NCBI RefSeq assembly: GCF_003003885.1
Contig: NZ_PVWN01000012.1
Coordinates: 46,463-110,462 of the forward strand
DNA: 64,000 nucleotides
Direction of reading: 5' to 3'
DNA from: Chlorogloea sp. CCALA 695
GTDB taxonomy: Bacteria > Cyanobacteriota > Cyanobacteriia > Cyanobacteriales > Chroococcidiopsidaceae
Notes under the pieces: generated by a model
The model's database searches: none
What the model saw: only the letters and a program-made list of their open reading frames with translations
What the model was told of the DNA's origin: nothing
Shown: positions 6,578 to 15,104 of the stretch, piece by piece
Layout: each line of letters opens with the position of its first letter
How positions within the stretch are numbered: the first letter of the stretch is position 1
Translations under genes and position numbers: made by a program

Positions 6578-8899
6578 CTAATCTACTTTTTCTAATTGAG
6601 CAATTCTCGGATCGATGATCTTTTTTTGATTGAGACTAGGAAAAGCGATCGCTAATGATATCTTGTTCCCAGAACCTAAAATATGCGTAATTTCGCCAAT
6701 TCCAAAGCTTCGGTGTAAAATGCGATCGCCTACTTGCCAACTTTGATTAGTAGAAACTGTAGTACGCGCACTCGCTGGGGGTTTAGTTGCAACCCGCGTT
6801 TGCTGTCTTGCTGCTAACAATTCTTCTGGTAACTCTGCTAAAAATTGCGATGGCATGGCGCTTTCACGATTACCATACAAGCGACGTTCGCGGGCGTGAG
6901 AAATGTACAATTTTTCTTCAGCGCGAGTTATACCAACGTAACATAAACGCCGTTCTTCTTCCAAAGATGCCGGATCGTTTAACGAACGAAAATTAGGAAA
7001 TAAACCTTGTTCTAGTCCTACTAAAAATACTACCGGAAATTCTAAACCTTTCGAGGCGTGTAAGGTTAGTAAAGAAACGGCGGTTTGTCCTTCTTTTAAG
7101 TTATCCAAATCCGAAGTTAAAGCTGTACTTGCTAGAAAAGCTCCAAGGTTTGGTTCTTCGGTTTCTTCTTCAAATTGCTTGACAGCGTTATAAAGTTCTT
7201 GAACGTTTGCTAGTCTATCGGAACTTTCATCTGTACCTTGATTTTGTAAGTCTTTGACATAACCCGATTCTTCTAAAACGCCTTGCACAATCTCCGATGG
7301 TGTTGCCGTATCTACCTGTCCTTGCCAAGTGCTAATTATCCGGGCAAAACTATTTACACCTTTGGCTGAACGACCAGCTAAAGTATTTACAGAAGTTTCA
7401 TCGCTCAATATTTCCCATAATGGTAAACCTAATTCTTGGGAAGCTTTGACGAGATTATCTATAGTTGCTTTACCAATTCCGCGCCGGGGGGTATTGATTA
7501 CACGTAATAAACTTACTGTATCTGCTGGATTTGCGATCGCTCTCAAGTATCCTAAGATATCTTTAATCTCTTTGCGATCATAGAACTTTAAACCACCGAC
7601 AATTGTATAAGGTATACCCCGCCGTACTAATAAGTCTTCAAAAGGGCGAGATTGCGCGTTAGTTCTGTATAAAATAGCAAAACTACCCCAGTGTATATCT
7701 GATGTTTTACTTTCTAAAGTCCGAATTTGATTGACTACAAAATCTGCTTCAACAGTTTCATCTTCTGCTCTGTAAATATAAATTTGTTCTCCAGCGCCTC
7801 TAGTAGGTTTAAGAACTTTATCAATCCGTTGGGTATTATTAGAAATTAGTTCGTTAGCCGCTTCTAAAATGTTGTCTGTAGAGCGATAATTTTCTTCTAG
7901 CTTAACCATTGTCCGCGTATCATCATCGGGCAAACCATCGCCAAAGTTGTTTTGAAACTCTAGCAAAATTGTAAAGTCTGCCATCCGGAAACTATATATA
8001 GATTGATCGGCATCGCCAACTACAAATACCGAGCGGTTTTGCCAATTCCATTCACTTTTAGTCATTTCTCCGTTAGTGACTAAAAGCCGAATTAGATCGT
8101 ATTGAATCCTGTTAGTATCTTGGTATTCATCTACTAAAATATGCTTAAACTTTCTATGCCAATAATTTAATACTTGTTCGTTTTGTTCAAATAATTTAAC
8201 TGGAATTAAAATCAAGTCGTCAAAATCTAAAGCATTATTTTCGGCTAGTTTATCTTGATAGTGACCGTAAACTTCCGCAATTACCCGTCCGCGATAATTT
8301 GGCTGATCTCTTTCAAAATCTTGGGGTGTAATTCCTTGGTTTTTGGCATTACTAATTGCGTAACGAACCGAACGCGGCTCAAACTTTTTATCGTCTAAGT
8401 TAAGCTTTCTAACAACAATTTCTTTAACCAATCCTTGAGCGTCAGATTCATCAAAGATAGAGAAATTACGATTCCATTTACGCCCTTTTTCATCTTGGTA
8501 CTTTTCAATGTCGTAGCGCAAAATGCGAGATAAAAGGCTGTGAAACGTTCCCACCCAAAGGTCTTTGATGTATTCTTTATAAACGTGCGATCGCAATTGA
8601 ACTTGTTGGACTGGTGGCAACTGCTCTAAAGGCTTACCATAGTTAGTAATAGCTAATTGCTCGGCAAATAACTTTTGAATGCGATCTTTCATTTCCCGTG
8701 CAGCTTTGTTGGTAAAAGTAACTGCCAAGATATTTTCGGGATCTACTCGATGCTTTAAAATTAAGTTAGAAATACGATAAGTAAGCGCTCTAGTTTTACC
8801 AGAACCCGCCCCCGCAACTACCAATAAAGCACCACAATAATGCTCTACGGCTTGGCGTTGGCTGGGGTTAAGATGGCTGAGAAAATCGATAGTTGTCAT
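6578..8899 (-). CDS. pcrA: UvrD/PcrA-type 3'-5' DNA helicase
   Basis: A 773-residue superfamily 1 helicase. Motif I is VAGAGSGKTRALTYRI (about residue 30), motif Ia is AVTFTNKAAREMKDRI, motif II is HILVDEYQDTN, motif III is VVGDADQSIYSFRMAD, motif IV is LEENYRSTDNILEAA, and motifs V and VI are TLHASKGLEFPVVFLVGLE and LCYVGITRAEEKLY. It ends with a KOW-like tail (GDRILHRSFGIGEI) as in PcrA. It unwinds DNA in nucleotide-excision and mismatch repair and at blocked forks. The length is normal and all motifs are present. Confidence 0.93.
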   Translation of the reverse strand: MTTIDFLSHLNPSQRQAVEHYCGALLVVAGAGSGKTRALTYRISNLILKHRVDPENILAVTFTNKAAREMKDRIQKLFAEQLAITNYGKPLEQLPPVQQVQLRSHVYKEYIKDLWVGTFHSLLSRILRYDIEKYQDEKGRKWNRNFSIFDESDAQGLVKEIVVRKLNLDDKKFEPRSVRYAISNAKNQGITPQDFERDQPNYRGRVIAEVYGHYQDKLAENNALDFDDLILIPVKLFEQNEQVLNYWHRKFKHILVDEYQDTNRIQYDLIRLLVTNGEMTKSEWNWQNRSVFVVGDADQSIYSFRMADFTILLEFQNNFGDGLPDDDTRTMVKLEENYRSTDNILEAANELISNNTQRIDKVLKPTRGAGEQIYIYRAEDETVEADFVVNQIRTLESKTSDIHWGSFAILYRTNAQSRPFEDLLVRRGIPYTIVGGLKFYDRKEIKDILGYLRAIANPADTVSLLRVINTPRRGIGKATIDNLVKASQELGLPLWEILSDETSVNTLAGRSAKGVNSFARIISTWQGQVDTATPSEIVQGVLEESGYVKDLQNQGTDESSDRLANVQELYNAVKQFEEETEEPNLGAFLASTALTSDLDNLKEGQTAVSLLTLHASKGLEFPVVFLVGLEQGLFPNFRSLNDPASLEEERRLCYVGITRAEEKLYISHARERRLYGNRESAMPSQFLAELPEELLAARQQTRVATKPPASARTTVSTNQSWQVGDRILHRSFGIGEITHILGSGNKISLAIAFPSLNQKKIIDPRIAQLEKVD

Positions 8900-8925
8900 A
8901 AGTAATATCTATAAAATAATTTAGT

Positions 8926-8947
8926 TTACAGGCTAAAGAGCCTGTAA
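8926..8947 (-). terminator. Terminator downstream of the CAX gene
   Basis: Arms TTACAGGCT (8926-8934) and AGCCTGTAA (8939-8947) enclose AAAG. It lies between the antiporter stop and the helicase start, and both genes are on the minus strand. Confidence 0.6.
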
Positions 8948-8953
8948 GAATTT

Positions 8954-10045
8954 TTAAGCTGGGTGAAAGTAAAAAGCTGCACCCAAAACTACATAAGTTG
9001 CTAGTAATAATGTTCCTTCTAACCAATTAGAACGCCCATCTAAACTAACTAAGTTAGCAACTACAACTGCAACTGCAACTGCAACTACTTCAAAAGGATT
9101 GAAATTTAGATCCATTGGTTGATCGATCGCAACTCCAACCAAAACTAGAATAGGTGCAACTAAAAGCGCTACGAGTAAGCTAGATCCCATTGCAACTGAA
9201 ACAGATAGATCCATATTATTTTTTATAGCAACGCCTACCGCCGTAACATATTCAGCAGCGCCGCCAACTAAAGGTAGAAGAATTACCCCGGTAAATAATG
9301 GAGTCAAACCTAGTCCTTTTGTTGCTTCTTCCACAACACCTACAAAAATTTCTGATTCAAAAGCAACACCAAGAGTAGCAACAACTAATACACCAATCCA
9401 CAGTGTCAAGTTTGGCTTGTGAGCGGGAGTTTCGACTACACCATCTGGCGATCCTTCTAATTCTACCAATCCCACCTCATAAAGGTAGCTGTGAGTTTTC
9501 AAAGAGAATAGCAACGTCAAAGCGTAAACAATCATTAATACAACCGCGACGGTAATTGAGAGATTGCGAATTGCTAAATCTTCAACTCCGTTTGATGTGT
9601 AGATTACCATTGTAGGCAAAACGATCGCCGTAACCGCCAGCGTCATCGACGAACCATTTACCCGCGCGACAATGGGCTGAAATACTTGCTCTTTGTAACG
9701 CAGTCCTCCCAGCAGCATAGACAGCCCCATCACGAGCAACAAGTTACTAATAATAGTTCCCGTAATACTTGCCTTAACAATGTCTACCAAGCCTGCTTTT
9801 AGGGCAACTAGAGCGATAATTAGCTCGGTAGCATTACCAAATACGGCATTTAACAGCGCCCCAATAGAAGAACCCGCAACAACAGCTATTTCCTCTGTTG
9901 CCGTACTTAACCATATCGCCAAAGGCACGATCGCAATTCCCGAAGTGATAAATACTGTCAGCGTACCCCAGTGCAAATACTCGGCGGCTATTGAAATTGG
10001 GATAAAGACAAGTAAACCGATAGAAAGTGTTTTTTTGATTGACAT
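8954..10045 (-). CDS. cax: Ca2+/H+ antiporter, CAX family
   Basis: A 363-residue membrane protein with about eleven hydrophobic segments. The two inverted CAX repeats are visible: FGNATELIIALVALKAG (about residue 68) in the first half and GGAAEYVTAVGVAI with MGSSLLVALLVAP in the second; the Glu of each repeat is the ion-binding residue. It exchanges cytosolic Ca2+ for protons. It lies 39 bases downstream of the small YkvA gene and may be transcribed with it. Confidence 0.9.
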   Translation of the reverse strand: MSIKKTLSIGLLVFIPISIAAEYLHWGTLTVFITSGIAIVPLAIWLSTATEEIAVVAGSSIGALLNAVFGNATELIIALVALKAGLVDIVKASITGTIISNLLLVMGLSMLLGGLRYKEQVFQPIVARVNGSSMTLAVTAIVLPTMVIYTSNGVEDLAIRNLSITVAVVLMIVYALTLLFSLKTHSYLYEVGLVELEGSPDGVVETPAHKPNLTLWIGVLVVATLGVAFESEIFVGVVEEATKGLGLTPLFTGVILLPLVGGAAEYVTAVGVAIKNNMDLSVSVAMGSSLLVALLVAPILVLVGVAIDQPMDLNFNPFEVVAVAVAVVVANLVSLDGRSNWLEGTLLLATYVVLGAAFYFHPA

Positions 10046-10083
10046 AAAGTTAGATTGCCCTATTCATACAACAAGTTAAATCC

Positions 10084-10467
10084 TCAACCAAATGTAGCTT
10101 TTAGCCATACTACCGCCCCAATTCCTAACAAAAACCACAAACCAACTATGATAATGGCAGCTACCCAATTTGTCGGCTTACCGTCAGCCATAGCTGTAGC
10201 AGCTTTTTCTCGACATTCAACCAATACATCTGGGGGAATCATTTTAATTACTAAAGCAATCCCCAAAGGAACCAATATTAGATCGTCAAGATAACCAATT
10301 ACAGGAATTACATCAGGAATTAAATCGATGGGGCTAAAAGCATAAGCAACTACCGCCGCCGCCAGCAACCGCGCATACCAAGGTACGCGAGGATCTTTGC
10401 AAGCAATGTAAATAGCATAGGTTTCTTGCTTGAGTAGCTTTAGCTGTTGTTTCCATCTCTGCATCAT
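10084..10467 (-). CDS. YkvA family (DUF1232) membrane protein
   Basis: A 127-residue protein with the DUF1232 core: DPRVPWYARLLAAAVVAYAFS, then PIDLIPDVIPVIGYLDDL, then a hydrophobic helix near the C-terminus. The function of the family is unknown; it is membrane-associated. It lies upstream of the CAX gene on the same strand. The region before its start carries the HIP1 tandem repeat. Confidence 0.85.
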   Translation of the reverse strand: MMQRWKQQLKLLKQETYAIYIACKDPRVPWYARLLAAAVVAYAFSPIDLIPDVIPVIGYLDDLILVPLGIALVIKMIPPDVLVECREKAATAMADGKPTNWVAAIIIVGLWFLLGIGAVVWLKATFG

Positions 10468-10500
10468 AAATAAAATACCCCCTTGTGGGGGCGAAATAGA

Positions 10501-10563
10501 GCGATCGCACTCCGCGCAGCACTAAGAGCGATCGCACTCCGCGCAGCACTAAGAGCGATCGCA
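10501..10563. repeat. 27-bp tandem repeat containing HIP1
   Basis: Two identical 27-base units (10501-10527 and 10528-10554), each beginning GCGATCGCACTCCGCGCAGC and ending ACTAAGA, are followed by a third partial unit GCGATCGCA. The HIP1 octamer therefore recurs every 27 bases between the YkvA start and the end of the solute-binding gene. Short frames crossing it show only the repeat in translation and are not genes. Confidence 0.85.
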
Positions 10564-10573
10564 TATCCAGTAT

Positions 10574-11896
10574 TTAAGCGCGATTATCCCACTCTTGGGC
10601 GGCATCAGCCACCGCTTGATCTACAGTTTTCTCTCCTAACATTGCTGCTTGCAAGTTTTCATAAATTGCTTTTTGCAAAACGTTGATATTCTTCATCGCC
10701 GGAACTAAAACTTCCGCGTTTGGCAACTCTCCAGCGCTAATTACCCGTGCCTTTTCCAAAGCACTCCCATTGGCTGCAACAGTTTTAAAGTAACTATCAG
10801 CAAGGGCGGCGGTTGTCGAAGGTAAAACATTAGCAGCTTTAGCAAAACTTAGCTGATTTTGATTATTTGTGACAAATAAGGCAAATTTAAGTGCATTATC
10901 TGGTTGTTCGGTATCGCGGGGAATCACTAAATTCATTACTGCTACGTTTTTTTTGCCCGTTTCTCCGGTGATTTGTGGGGCCGTAGCCGATACTTTAGCA
11001 ATAGCTGGGGCATTAGTTGCGATCGCTGTTAAAAATTCTCCTCCCGATGCTAACATTGCCGCTTCTCCAGATTGATACATCTCTATACCATGTCTGTGTC
11101 CTTGAGTCAAAACTTCTTTCGGTAGTAAACCATCTTTATATAGATTCACCCAGTATTCAAAAGCTGTTTTTCCCACTGGTGTATTAAATGCTGCTTTCCC
11201 TTGGTCATCTACCAAAGTTACACCCATTTGTACCAATGACTCTAATACTTCAGCAGAATCTTCAGCAACAAAGGTAGTAAACATCGCATATTTACCAGTT
11301 TTGTCTTTAAGTTGTTTAGCTACTTGAGCCAGTTGAGTATAACTTGTGGGCGGATTACTTACCCCTGCTTGCTTAAGTAACTCAGTATTGTAAATAGTCA
11401 ATCGTGTAGTTAAATACCAAGGAATACCAAAACTTTTTCCATCTATAGTACTAGCTTGCCAAATATTCGGTAGATACGTCCCTAACACCTCCTTTGGTAC
11501 TTTTGCATCCAAGTCTAACCAAGCATTACGAGTTGCGAGTTGAGAAGCAAAATCTGGGTTAAGATTCACAACATCCGGTGCAGTTTTCGCGGCTACTGCC
11601 GTTAAAATTTTGCTTTCCATTGCCGACCAAGGAACATCAACCCAGTTAATTTTGATACTAGGGTTCTCTGTTTCAAAGGTACTAATTAAGTTTTTGAAAT
11701 AATCTGTAAACTCTGGCTGTAACTGCATTGTCCAAAATTCAAGCGGCGGATTATTAGTGCTAGACTGCGGGGCTTGCGTACTTACATTACCTGTATTACA
11801 ACTAACAATCCAGCTTAACATTAAGCCCAGCATTGCAAAAATTCCGAGTTTTTTCCAGGGTTTGATTTTATTTTTTAACCTTTGCATTATTGACAT
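10574..11896 (-). CDS. ABC transporter sugar-binding lipoprotein
   Basis: A 440-residue family 1 extracellular solute-binding protein. A basic N-terminus, a hydrophobic stretch and a lipobox (SWIVSC, Cys at about residue 33) predict a lipoprotein anchored to the periplasmic face of the inner membrane. The mature part reads like maltose/glucosylglycerol-type binding proteins (PLEFWTMQLQPEF, ENPSIKINWVDVPW, GIPWYLTTRLTIYN, AMLASGGEFL). No permease or ATPase gene lies within reach, so it must work with a transporter encoded elsewhere. The substrate is unknown, probably a sugar or polyol. Confidence 0.85.
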   Translation of the reverse strand: MSIMQRLKNKIKPWKKLGIFAMLGLMLSWIVSCNTGNVSTQAPQSSTNNPPLEFWTMQLQPEFTDYFKNLISTFETENPSIKINWVDVPWSAMESKILTAVAAKTAPDVVNLNPDFASQLATRNAWLDLDAKVPKEVLGTYLPNIWQASTIDGKSFGIPWYLTTRLTIYNTELLKQAGVSNPPTSYTQLAQVAKQLKDKTGKYAMFTTFVAEDSAEVLESLVQMGVTLVDDQGKAAFNTPVGKTAFEYWVNLYKDGLLPKEVLTQGHRHGIEMYQSGEAAMLASGGEFLTAIATNAPAIAKVSATAPQITGETGKKNVAVMNLVIPRDTEQPDNALKFALFVTNNQNQLSFAKAANVLPSTTAALADSYFKTVAANGSALEKARVISAGELPNAEVLVPAMKNINVLQKAIYENLQAAMLGEKTVDQAVADAAQEWDNRA

Positions 11897-12020
11897 TTGT
11901 TAGAACTTATGGATTGATTAAGGCAGTTTGACATTTTTAAGCTACCTTTACGCAAGAGAAGACATTAATATAAATATCTCATCTAGTTTAGTTATCAACC
12001 TTTAGGCAATTGACAAAACT

Positions 12021-13139
12021 GTGTTTAATCGTTTTAAAAATTTATTGGCAAAACGTAAAGTAGGCGTTGGGATTGAACTTGCTTCAGAGAGAATTAATAT
12101 AGCTCAATTAAGCAAGCAACGTCAGGGGTTTAAACTAACGGCATTATCATCTTTTCCGGTTCCTGAAGGAATATTCCAAGATGGTCAAATTGTTGATTCA
12201 CCTGCCTTGGCAGAATTAATAACTTCAGCCTTAGCTGAAAGCAAAATCACAGCCCAGCGCGTCGCCACCGCAGTACCCGGTAGAGAATCTTTAGTAAGAC
12301 TGATTCCCTTACCCGCCGAACTTGACGATCGCGAATTACGAGAAATGGTACTAAATCACGAAGCTGGGCTATACTTGCCCTATCCTAGGGAAGAAGCCGA
12401 CGTTGATTATCAAAAGCTGGGGTACTTCGTCGATGAAGATGGCATTGAAAAAGTTCAAGTGCTGCTAGTTGCCACGCGCAAAGAGATTACAGATACTTAC
12501 ATGGATACTTTTGCCCAAGCAGGTTTGGAAGTAGACGTGCTAGAAATTAATAGTTTTTCCTTAATTCGGACTATCCGCGAACAACTACGGCAATTTGCCC
12601 CTCAAGAAGCCGCCGTATTAGTGGATATTGAGTTTGACAATACAGAAATTGCCATTATTGTTGATGGAGTGCCGCAGTTTTCGCGCACTGTACCGATTGG
12701 GACTTACCAGTTACAAGCGGCATTATTAAGAGCGACAAAATTGCCCGCAACTAGAGACACGCGGATGCTACAAACGATTTCTATTCCTTCTACCCAAGGC
12801 GATGATGTTGAAGATTCGATTACATCAACTAATCCAGGTATAGCATCATTACTAAGAGTTCTCGGAGAGTTAACGGATGAATTACGCCGCTCTCTCGATT
12901 TCTATCTTAATCAAAATAGCAACTTGGAAATTACGCAAATTTTATTAGCAGGGCCCGGAGGCGGAATTAATAACCTAGAGGAGTTTTTTCGCCAAAAGTT
13001 AAACCTCCCAACAGTGCAGATAGACCCCGTGTCTGCTTTGTCCCTAGAAGTAAACGAAGATCAATTTACCAAAGCTCAAAGACCGGGATTGGGAATTGTA
13101 CTTGGATTAGGACTTAGAGAGGCGTGGAGCGATGTATAG
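12021..13139 (+). CDS. pilM: Type IV pilus assembly protein PilM
   Basis: A 372-residue actin-like ATPase of the pilus alignment subcomplex, on the cytoplasmic side. Typical signs are VGVGIELASERINIAQL near the N-terminus, TAVPGRESLVRLIPLPAEL, AAVLVDIEFDNTEIAI and LLAGPGGGINNLEEF. The start is GTG at 12021. The pilN gene begins inside the last codons (8-base overlap). In Synechocystis the same gene order, pilM-N-O-Q, is needed for motility and natural transformation. Confidence 0.92.
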   Translation: MFNRFKNLLAKRKVGVGIELASERINIAQLSKQRQGFKLTALSSFPVPEGIFQDGQIVDSPALAELITSALAESKITAQRVATAVPGRESLVRLIPLPAELDDRELREMVLNHEAGLYLPYPREEADVDYQKLGYFVDEDGIEKVQVLLVATRKEITDTYMDTFAQAGLEVDVLEINSFSLIRTIREQLRQFAPQEAAVLVDIEFDNTEIAIIVDGVPQFSRTVPIGTYQLQAALLRATKLPATRDTRMLQTISIPSTQGDDVEDSITSTNPGIASLLRVLGELTDELRRSLDFYLNQNSNLEITQILLAGPGGGINNLEEFFRQKLNLPTVQIDPVSALSLEVNEDQFTKAQRPGLGIVLGLGLREAWSDV

Positions 13140-13971
13140 TCTCGATGTAAATTTTGTTAGAAGTCGCAAGCCAGTAAAGGCAGATACCGTCTCCAGAAAC
13201 TTTAGCGTTCCTCGCCTTTCGGGAGACATGACCCCCATCTATATAGGTTTGGGTGTAGGGTTAGCGTCTTGTGCCTTGGTAGGAGCGGGGCTAGTAATTT
13301 TGTCAGCCCAAAATTCAAGGTTAACATCAGAAGTAGCTCAGTTAGACCAAACTCTGACCGCGTTGGGTATTCAAGAACAAGAAATTCAACGCACTAAAAC
13401 CCAGTTGGAGCAAATTAAGGGGCAAAATAGAGCGTTAGCTACGGTATTTAACCAGATTAGACCTTGGTCAGCTATTTTGCAGGATATTCGCGATCGCATT
13501 CCCGCTAATGCCGTCCAAATTCAAAGTATCAAGCAAATTGCCCCCACACAAACGGTTGTAGCAGCCACACCCGCAGCTACCCCCGCACCCGCAGCCACCC
13601 CAGCAGCTACGCCAGCAGCGACACCTGCCGCCGTCCCCATTCCCCCAGCGACTCCGATTCCCGTTAGTGGGGTAGAGATTTCTGGGCTTGCGCGCTCCTT
13701 CAACGATGTAAACGATTTAATTTTGACTCTCAAGCAATCTTCTTTCCTCCAAAGTGCTGAAACAAGAATAATTACCGCTACGTTGGTGGAAAACCCCGTA
13801 CAATCAAGCGCTAGGGGAGGCGGTAGGTTGCCACAAGTTGTAAGTTATACAATTCAATCAACTTTCAGCGATGCTGGTGCAACTCAGCTATTAAGAGAGT
13901 TAGAACGCAAAGGTACTTTAGGTCTAGTAACGCGAATTCGGACACTGCAACAAAAAGGACTTATCCAATAA
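13132..13971 (+). CDS. pilN: Type IV pilus assembly protein PilN
   Basis: A 279-residue inner-membrane protein. The first 35 residues form a cytoplasmic tail (YSLDVNFVRSRKPV) that would bind PilM. One membrane segment (about 36-60) is followed by a coiled coil and a periplasmic ferredoxin-like domain. An Ala/Pro/Thr-rich linker of about 35 residues (about 142-177, repeats of AATPA) splits the coiled coil from the domain. It overlaps pilM, and its last base is the first of pilO. Confidence 0.88.
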   Translation: MYSLDVNFVRSRKPVKADTVSRNFSVPRLSGDMTPIYIGLGVGLASCALVGAGLVILSAQNSRLTSEVAQLDQTLTALGIQEQEIQRTKTQLEQIKGQNRALATVFNQIRPWSAILQDIRDRIPANAVQIQSIKQIAPTQTVVAATPAATPAPAATPAATPAATPAAVPIPPATPIPVSGVEISGLARSFNDVNDLILTLKQSSFLQSAETRIITATLVENPVQSSARGGGRLPQVVSYTIQSTFSDAGATQLLRELERKGTLGLVTRIRTLQQKGLIQ

Positions 13972-14720
13972 TGACGTTTAGCGATGATTTTATTACGGTC
14001 GGCGAAGGGCAAGAATTACAAGGCTCGCCAGATAACTCCCCCTCTTTGTTTGGCATCAAACTAACACCACAAGTTAGCGGCATTTTAATCGCTGTAGCAC
14101 TGCTCGCTTTAGCTGCTTACTTGGCTAATAGCTATGTTACGCCCCTATGGCAAAAATACGGAGAATTAACAGCAGACCGCGATCTCAAACAGTCACAAGT
14201 TAGTCAAAAACAAGCCAATATTAAGCAAGGCGAAGAACTAAAAAAGGATTTAGACACAGCAAAAAAAAATCAAACAGAAATTTTATCCTTATTTGCTAAC
14301 GAAAAAACCTTGGATACTTTATTGCTAGACATCAACCGCCTAGTTGATTCGGGTAATTCAACTACTGGTGGGGCAGTTGCTAAACTACAAAAATTTGAAC
14401 CAGTAAATCAATCCGCCGAAATAATCAACGATGGTTCTTTTGGCTCGGAAGTAAACGGCAAATTAAAACGCCGCATAATTAATATTTCCCTTGCTGGAAA
14501 TTACGAACAAACCCAGTCAATATTTCGCAACATGGAGCGCCTGCAACCGTTGTTGATTGTCAATGAGTACACTTCAACGTTGCAGCAAGATCCGGTCGAT
14601 CCTACTACGGGGCGCTTACCTCCAGCTTCGATCAATACAGCGTTCAAACTGCAAGCGCTAATTCCAGCTACTCCCGAAGAAACTGCTGCTGCCGCCGCCG
14701 CCGCCGCTCCTAAACAGTAG
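13971..14720 (+). CDS. pilO: Type IV pilus assembly protein PilO
   Basis: A 249-residue partner of PilN with the same plan: a short cytoplasmic tail, one membrane helix (about residues 36-55, SGILIAVALLALAAYLA), a coiled coil (KQSQVSQKQANIKQGEELKK) and a periplasmic domain. The C-terminus ends in eight alanines encoded by GCT/GCC codons and then PKQ. PilN-PilO dimers link PilM to the PilQ secretin. Its start overlaps pilN by one base. No separate pilP gene is present here. Confidence 0.85.
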   Translation: MTFSDDFITVGEGQELQGSPDNSPSLFGIKLTPQVSGILIAVALLALAAYLANSYVTPLWQKYGELTADRDLKQSQVSQKQANIKQGEELKKDLDTAKKNQTEILSLFANEKTLDTLLLDINRLVDSGNSTTGGAVAKLQKFEPVNQSAEIINDGSFGSEVNGKLKRRIINISLAGNYEQTQSIFRNMERLQPLLIVNEYTSTLQQDPVDPTTGRLPPASINTAFKLQALIPATPEETAAAAAAAAPKQ

Positions 14721-15104
14721 ATGACGCATGAATCGACCCAGAACTATGTTTTAGGAATAGTTCTGTTTAATGTTTCTTTATCTAGCATTTTTGCCTAGTT
14801 CTAAAATCATCAAACCTAATAGGTGCGTGTAATTACTTAGCAAAGACAAATTTTACAATAAAGATTAAGTGAAGTTATCCGTAAATTCTCGCTTGTATAT
14901 TTACGGTAGATAGAGATAAGTTTTTGGGGAAGTTTAATAGATGAAAAGTACAAAAAAAACTTTAAGAAAAGGTAGTATAGTAACCCTTAACTATCTGCCT
15001 GTAAAGTAAACAAATCAGCATAATTTAAGGAATTAAATCTAAATAAATAACTAAGTTTAGTATTTTTAGTTCGGCTTTCAAGTAAACATCTATATTTATA
15101 ATTA
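14721..15104. other. pilO-pilQ intergenic region
   Basis: 384 AT-rich bases with no convincing gene. A 22-codon frame at 14941-15009 (MKSTKKTLRKGS) has neither a ribosome site nor relatives that I recognise. The length suggests that pilQ has its own promoter in addition to read-through from pilM-N-O. Confidence 0.4.

Noticed and set aside
10334..10686. Frames with repeated RSLLVLRGV or AIALRAALR
   Set aside because: They are translations of the HIP1 tandem repeat and the flanking genes, not proteins.
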